Below are positions 7,412 through 10,907 of a stretch of 10,907 nucleotides of DNA, in pieces. The stretch is from an uncultured Planctomycetaceae bacterium (GTDB taxonomy: Bacteria > Planctomycetota > Planctomycetia > Planctomycetales > Planctomycetaceae), in NCBI GenBank assembly GCA_903823545.1, contig CAIJTL010000554.1:1-10907 (forward strand), written 5' to 3'. The notes under the pieces are model-generated. The model made no database searches, was not told the DNA's origin, and saw nothing but the letters and a program-made list of their open reading frames with translations. Position 1 is the stretch's first letter, and each line of letters begins with the position of its first letter. The translations under genes were made by a program, and so were the position numbers.

Positions 7412-8461
7412 TCAGTTCGCCAGAGCGTCACTGAGTGTCTTTCTTGCAGCGTCCAAATCCGTCGCCGGAAGCTGCACGTATCGCACGGTCTTCACCCACG
7501 CTTGGCCATCGTTGAGATAATACTTAACGAATTCGGCAACTTGCACATTCTTCAACGACGCTTTATTGACGTAGATGTAAAGCGGCCGTGAAAGCGGCTT
7601 ATAGGTTCCACTCAAGATCGTTTCTTCCGTCGGGGCGACGGCTGCCGCAATATCTTCACCAGCAGCGATCGAAACCACTTTGAGCTTGCTCTTGTTCTCT
7701 GCATAGTAGGCGTAACCGAAATAACCCAACGAGAACTTGTTTCCCGAGACGCCTTTCACGAGCACGTTATCGTCGGTGCTGGGGGTGTAATCCGTGCGGC
7801 TCGACTTCGACTTCCCAACGATCGCTTCCGTGAAGTAATCGAAAGTACCAGAGGCGTGATCGGCTCCGTACAGATCAATCGCCACATCAGGCCAAGCATC
7901 GTTGAGTTCTTTCCACTTCTTGATCTTGCTGTCCGGACTCCAAAGTGCCTTGAGTTGTGCAACAGTTAACGCTTTGCACCAGTCATTTTCAGGGTTCACC
8001 ACCACCGACAATCCGTCGATTGCGACTTTCAATTCGATGAATTCGACATTCGCCGCTTTGCACGCTTCGACTTCGGCAGGCTTGATCGGTCGCGATGCGT
8101 CGGCGATGTCGAGCTTTCCTTCCGCAAACAGTTTCAACCCGGGGCCTGTTCCCGATTCACCGACGCTGACGTCAACACCCTTGTGCAAGTTCATGAACTC
8201 TTCGCCCATCGCTTGCGAGACCGGGTAGACGGTGCTCGAACCGTTGATCGTGATCTTGCCGGTCATTTCAACTGTTGGCTTATCCGTGTTCGATGTTTCT
8301 GATGTTCCACTTGCACCGTCAGTGGCAACCGTCTTGCCAGTGTTACCGCTGTTCGACTTACCGGCGGGTTCTGTGCCACCTTCTCGAACGGAGCCGCAGC
8401 CAGTTGTCTGAACAACGATCAACAGCGAAAGCCACAGGGTACGTTTTAGGAACAGCGACAT
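7412..8461 (-). CDS. pstS: phosphate-binding lipoprotein PstS
   Basis: The 349-residue substrate-binding protein starts with a lipoprotein signal (MSLFLKRTLWLSLLIVVQTTGC, Cys22 as lipid anchor). The lipobox TTGC lacks the usual Leu at -3. A flexible Ser/Thr/Gly/Lys linker (24-66) precedes the type II periplasmic-binding fold. Phosphate-contacting segments are visible: INGSSTVYPVSQAM (72-85), GESGTGPGLKLF (101-112), DIADASRPI (118-126) and GADHASGTFDYF in the second lobe. It would capture phosphate outside the cytoplasmic membrane and pass it to PstCA. The start ATG has GAGGA (8466-8470) 4 nt before it. A Pho-box-like repeat lies about 96 nt upstream in the 167-bp gap after phoR, so pstS probably heads its own phosphate-controlled transcript. 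A hairpin follows the gene. Confidence 0.96.
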   Translation of the reverse strand: MSLFLKRTLWLSLLIVVQTTGCGSVREGGTEPAGKSNSGNTGKTVATDGASGTSETSNTDKPTVEMTGKITINGSSTVYPVSQAMGEEFMNLHKGVDVSVGESGTGPGLKLFAEGKLDIADASRPIKPAEVEACKAANVEFIELKVAIDGLSVVVNPENDWCKALTVAQLKALWSPDSKIKKWKELNDAWPDVAIDLYGADHASGTFDYFTEAIVGKSKSSRTDYTPSTDDNVLVKGVSGNKFSLGYFGYAYYAENKSKLKVVSIAAGEDIAAAVAPTEETILSGTYKPLSRPLYIYVNKASLKNVQVAEFVKYYLNDGQAWVKTVRYVQLPATDLDAARKTLSDALAN

Positions 8462-8556
8462 AAAATCCTCACCGAAAAGCGACTTTGAATTGCCTCAACA
8501 TCATTTGAAGCTGGGGCGGACCTTAAGAATCAACGGTGAAGAAGTTGAACGCCCGA

Positions 8557-8574
8557 TTGTTAAGATATTGTGAA
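8557..8574 (-). promoter_or_regulatory. candidate Pho box upstream of pstS
   Basis: The minus strand reads TTCACAA-TATC-TTAACAA: two 7-mers matching at 6 of 7 positions, separated by a 4-bp AT-rich spacer, giving an 11-bp period. This is the architecture of PhoB/PhoP operators. The half-sites TTCACA and TTAACA also fit the Bacillus-type TT(A/C/T)A(C/T)A pattern with 5-bp spacing. It lies about 96 nt before the pstS start, in the gap between phoR and pstS. Binding by the PhoB of this window is inferred. No convincing -10 element was recognised. Confidence 0.55.
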
Positions 8575-8628
8575 TGGCGGCGATGTTTCCTGTGTTTGGG
8601 AATCCCTTTCTCTAAGTTCAGCTTGCTT

Positions 8629-10428
8629 TTAGCGGCGTGGAACTCGGATGACAAACTTTGTGCCGCGTCCCAATTCGCTGATGACCTCGACAGTTCCGCC
8701 AAAGACTTGGACCCAGTGCTTGACGATCGACAGTCCGAGTCCTGTCCCACCCAATTCGCGCGACCGAGCTTTGTCGACTCGGAAGAAGCGTTCAAAGACA
8801 CGAGATTGATGTTGCTTGGGAATGCCGATTCCAGTGTCTTCGACTTCAATAACCGCACGACGCTCGTCGGGACGCCACCGAACTGTGACTCGCCCGCCGC
8901 TCGCGGTGTACTTGATCGCGTTGTCGACAAGATTATTAAGAACCGTCAGCAGCCCTTCTTCGTCCGCCCAGACGACAATTTCTTCCGTCGGCGGTTCAAC
9001 AATCAGCGAAACACCTTTTGAAGCTGCGACGGCCTGGTGCTCATCAATGCAGACTCGAACCGTTTCGGCCACCGTGATAGGCATTAGTTCATAAGCTTCC
9101 TCCGCAGATTCAATCCGTGCGAGGCTCAGTAAATCGAGGATCAGGCGATGCAGTCTCTCTGCTTGCTCATCAATTCGTTCGAGGAATTTGCGATTGATGT
9201 TCGGGTCGTCGACAGCGCCGTCGATCAGCGTTTCTGTGTATGCCTGAATTGTCGTCAGCGGCGTCTTCAGCTCATGGGAGACGTTGGAAACGAACTCTCT
9301 CCGAAGATTCTCCAGCCGGCGCAAATGGCTAACGTCATGCAGCACGAGAACCGCTCCGGGCGGAGGCTCGCCCGGAAGTGGTGAAGCAATCAACGCAACA
9401 ATCGCATTTGTTCGAGGAACTTCGTACTCAACTCGTTCCGGAACTCGTCCCGCCAAGACTTCCTCGACAACCTTTTGCACACGCGGATGTCGAGCCGCCT
9501 CAAACAGCGATCGGCCTGTCGCTCGAAATGACGGAAAGTCGAGCAGTGGTCCAGCCGCCGGGTTCGCGTAGAGGATTCGCTGTCGAGCGTCGATGACGAC
9601 GACCCCTTCGATCATCGAGCCAAGCACCGTCTCCATCAATTCGCTGTTCTCATCTCGTTCGCGGCGATTCGACTGTAGCTGCTCCCAACGTCGAGTCAGT
9701 TCGTTGCTCATCGTGTTGAAGGCTGCGGCCAGCATTCCGATTTCGTCACGATTCGGCACACGGACTTCTTGGCTGACATCTCCGGCGGCAATCGCTTGAG
9801 CGGCATGAGTCAAAGTTTCGAGTGGCCCGACTAATCGTCGAGCCATCCAATATGTCGCGAGCAATGCCAACATCGTCACGATCGTCGTTGTTCCCGCGAC
9901 GAACCGAGCGGTTGCTTTCAAACGTGTTTCAAAAGGAGTCCACGGCAACGCAATTCGCACGAAGCCACGAGGACTCTCCTTCGATCCGACCCGCACCGCG
10001 CAGTATTCAAACTCTTCATGAATGGACTGGCTCGAACGATGTTTGAATGCAACTCCCGTTTCAATCGCCAATTGGATTTCCGGTCGATCACGATGATTTT
10101 CCAACAGCCGCGCATCCGTCGCCGAATCAGCTAACACGGTCCCGTCTGCTTGTATCAGCGTCAGCCGAGTTCCAATCTGCATTCCGAGTGCTTCCAACTT
10201 CGGCTGCCAAACAGCACGCAGCTCTTCCACGGGAGCATCTGGTGATTCCCAGGCCGCCTCCGCGAGCGACTGCACGACGATCGCTTCGTCACGCAATCGC
10301 TCCTGCACCTCAATCTCAACCGCTTCACGCTGCCGTCCTTGAAAGACGACGGCAAAAGCAACCGCCGCTGCCACGGTCAACGCGGAGTAACTCAGAAACA
10401 ACCGCCAGAAAAGACGCGAAGACCACAT
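8629..10428 (-). CDS. phoR: phosphate regulon sensor histidine kinase PhoR
   Basis: From ATG 10428 the protein has 599 residues. Order: TM1 (about 7-29), an extracytoplasmic sensor domain of about 145 residues (30-175, Cache-like by size and position), TM2 (about 176-200), HAMP (about 201-253), a PAS domain (about 262-370, GSMIEGVVVIDARQRILYAN), HisKA with phosphoacceptor H385 in FVSNVSHELKTPLT, and the catalytic ATPase domain with N-box NLVDNAIKYT (499-508), G1 DTGIGIP (531-537), F-box ERFFRVDKAR (546-555) and G2 GGTGLGL (560-566). The kinase should phosphorylate PhoB under phosphate starvation and dephosphorylate it otherwise, under PhoU/Pst control. The large external domain matches the Bacillus-type PhoR better than the E. 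coli one. A TTG at 10443 would add five residues; no ribosome site is seen for either start. The gene is first of the phosphate module, separated from its partner phoB by six genes. Confidence 0.93.
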   Translation of the reverse strand: MWSSRLFWRLFLSYSALTVAAAVAFAVVFQGRQREAVEIEVQERLRDEAIVVQSLAEAAWESPDAPVEELRAVWQPKLEALGMQIGTRLTLIQADGTVLADSATDARLLENHRDRPEIQLAIETGVAFKHRSSQSIHEEFEYCAVRVGSKESPRGFVRIALPWTPFETRLKATARFVAGTTTIVTMLALLATYWMARRLVGPLETLTHAAQAIAAGDVSQEVRVPNRDEIGMLAAAFNTMSNELTRRWEQLQSNRRERDENSELMETVLGSMIEGVVVIDARQRILYANPAAGPLLDFPSFRATGRSLFEAARHPRVQKVVEEVLAGRVPERVEYEVPRTNAIVALIASPLPGEPPPGAVLVLHDVSHLRRLENLRREFVSNVSHELKTPLTTIQAYTETLIDGAVDDPNINRKFLERIDEQAERLHRLILDLLSLARIESAEEAYELMPITVAETVRVCIDEHQAVAASKGVSLIVEPPTEEIVVWADEEGLLTVLNNLVDNAIKYTASGGRVTVRWRPDERRAVIEVEDTGIGIPKQHQSRVFERFFRVDKARSRELGGTGLGLSIVKHWVQVFGGTVEVISELGRGTKFVIRVPRR

Positions 10429-10645
10429 CGGTTGGAAGATCAAATTGAGAGGATTGAATTGGTTTCACACGCGTACGTTTCTGACAAGAGCCGGATCAAT
10501 TAGCAACTGACAAACCGACGTATTCATAAACCAGTTGATCGAACGCTTGATGTGGTGAACCGATCCGGAAAATCATTTGCTCGATTTGTGGCCACCTCCG
10601 CAAGTGTGAAATCCGGTTTCGGAATAGATTCTCATTCACAGAGTT
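10429..10645. other. non-coding upstream region of phoR
   Basis: This stretch must contain the promoter of phoR, but no clear -35/-10 pair, Pho box or ribosome site was recognised. A 75-codon minus-strand frame crosses it (10723-10496) and is judged spurious because its first third is translated from the inverted-repeat sequence to its right. Confidence 0.5.
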
Positions 10646-10666
10646 AACGCCGAAGGCGTTGTTTTT
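10646..10666 (+). terminator. short hairpin followed by a T tract (possible terminator or repeat part)
   Basis: aacgcc (10646-10651) and ggcgtt (10655-10660) form a perfect 6-bp stem with a GAA loop, followed by G and five T on the plus strand. This has the form of a small intrinsic terminator for plus-strand transcription. No plus-strand gene ends here, however, so it may be a fragment of the neighbouring dispersed repeat. Confidence 0.35.
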
Positions 10667-10696
10667 CCTCTTGGATGTTGTCCTAAAACTAACCCG

Positions 10697-10765
10697 AAGC
10701 GTGAATGAGGGCGGACGCTTCACGCGACTCTGAAATCAGTGGAGCATCCGCCCTCGCTCACGCTT
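10697..10765. repeat. 19-bp inverted repeat, dispersed planctomycete-type intergenic element
   Basis: Left arm aagcgtgaatgagggcgga (10697-10715) and right arm tccgccctcgctcacgctt (10747-10765) pair at 17 of 19 positions around a 31-nt loop. The loop begins with cgcttcacg, which can also pair with the start of the left arm (gcgtgaa with ttcacgc), so two folds compete. Phrases of this kind recur between genes in planctomycete genomes, to my knowledge; the function is unknown. Confidence 0.75.
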
Positions 10766-10785
10766 TTAGAAGTTGCGCTATTGGA

Positions 10786-10907
10786 CACGGAAGACACGGA
10801 TTTCACGGAAAAAAGAGGAGTTTGTAGCGAAGTCGTGAGATGATCTCGTGACGACCGAAGTCTCACGACTTCGGTAACAAAAAGCCTCTTTCTCCGTGTC
10901 TTCCGTG
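10786..10907. repeat. large imperfect palindrome (fold-back element), running to window edge
   Basis: The outer arms cacggaagacacgga (10786-10800) and tccgtgtcttccgtg (10893-10907) are perfect 15-bp complements. Next inward, aaagagg (10812-10818) pairs with cctcttt (10885-10891). The inner arms cgaagtcgtgaga (10828-10840) and tctcacgacttcg (10861-10873) pair over 13 bp around a 20-nt loop. The left arm contains cacgga three times at exact 9-bp spacing (10786, 10795, 10804) and so has one unit more than the right. An alternative inner hairpin is accgaagt/acttcggt (10854-10861, 10868-10875). The element may continue beyond the window. It has no coding capacity and looks like a fold-back or REP/MITE-like repeat. 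Confidence 0.8.

Noticed and set aside
8536..9021. 161-codon plus-strand frame opposite the end of phoR
   Set aside because: It is antisense to the conserved ATPase domain of phoR, and its residues show no domain; a mirror of phoR codon structure.
10634..10647. TTCACA-GAG-TTAACG on the plus strand as a Pho box
   Set aside because: The half-sites are spaced 9 bp apart, not 11, and it points away from phoR with no plus-strand gene in the window.
10496..10723. 75-codon minus-strand frame upstream of phoR
   Set aside because: Its first third (..PPSFTLRVSF.., ..NNAFGVN..) is translated from the inverted repeat and hairpin; it has no ribosome site and no recognised family. The remaining residues give no support on their own.
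1..10907. CRISPR array, tRNA, rRNA or transposase gene
   Set aside because: No regularly spaced identical repeats, tRNA cloverleaf or transposase motifs were found; the only period-9 and period-11 repeats are short and reported separately.

Overview
The window most likely comes from a planctomycete (Planctomycetota). This is inferred from the style of the PQQ-like beta-propeller protein (a secreted 'DWSGFRGP' protein), the Uma2-family nuclease, and the intergenic inverted repeats of the 'aagcgtga..gagggcgga' and 'cgaagtcgtgaga' kinds at the right end. No rRNA or other taxonomic marker is present, so this remains an inference.

Left part (1-1286, + strand): the 3' end of an ATP-grasp gene resembling the R2K/DUF4343 clade, then an open frame of only 38 codons, then a Uma2-family PD-(D/E)XK nuclease gene. 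The three frames abut by 4-bp overlaps (GTGA, then ATGA if the first Uma2 start is used), so they look like one translationally coupled unit. Next, on the - strand (1322-2637), lies a secreted PQQ-like beta-propeller gene. An 11-bp tandem duplication near its 5' end puts the signal peptide and the propeller in different frames.

Centre and right (2755-10428, all - strand): a complete phosphate-starvation module. In transcription order it is phoR (sensor kinase), pstS (phosphate-binding lipoprotein), pstC and pstA (permeases, 4-bp overlap), pstB (ATPase), phoU (negative regulator) and phoB (response regulator). PstS captures phosphate outside the membrane and PstCAB imports it. PhoU links transporter state to PhoR, and PhoR phosphorylates PhoB, which should in turn activate pst. 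The two regulator genes bracket the transporter genes instead of sitting side by side. A direct repeat TTCACAA-TATC-TTAACAA lies about 96 nt upstream of pstS and is a good Pho-box candidate; a weaker one lies upstream of phoB. A strong hairpin lies between pstS and pstC, and another inverted repeat between phoU and phoB.

Right edge (10429-10907): no convincing gene. It holds a small hairpin with a T tract, a 19-bp inverted repeat, and a roughly 120-bp imperfect palindrome with 9-bp direct repeats in its left arm, running to the window edge. These look like dispersed or fold-back elements. No tRNA, rRNA, CRISPR array or transposase gene was seen. The most novel-looking items are the ATP-grasp/micro-ORF/Uma2 cassette and the duplication-frameshifted propeller gene; the rest is a well-known system in an unusual layout.
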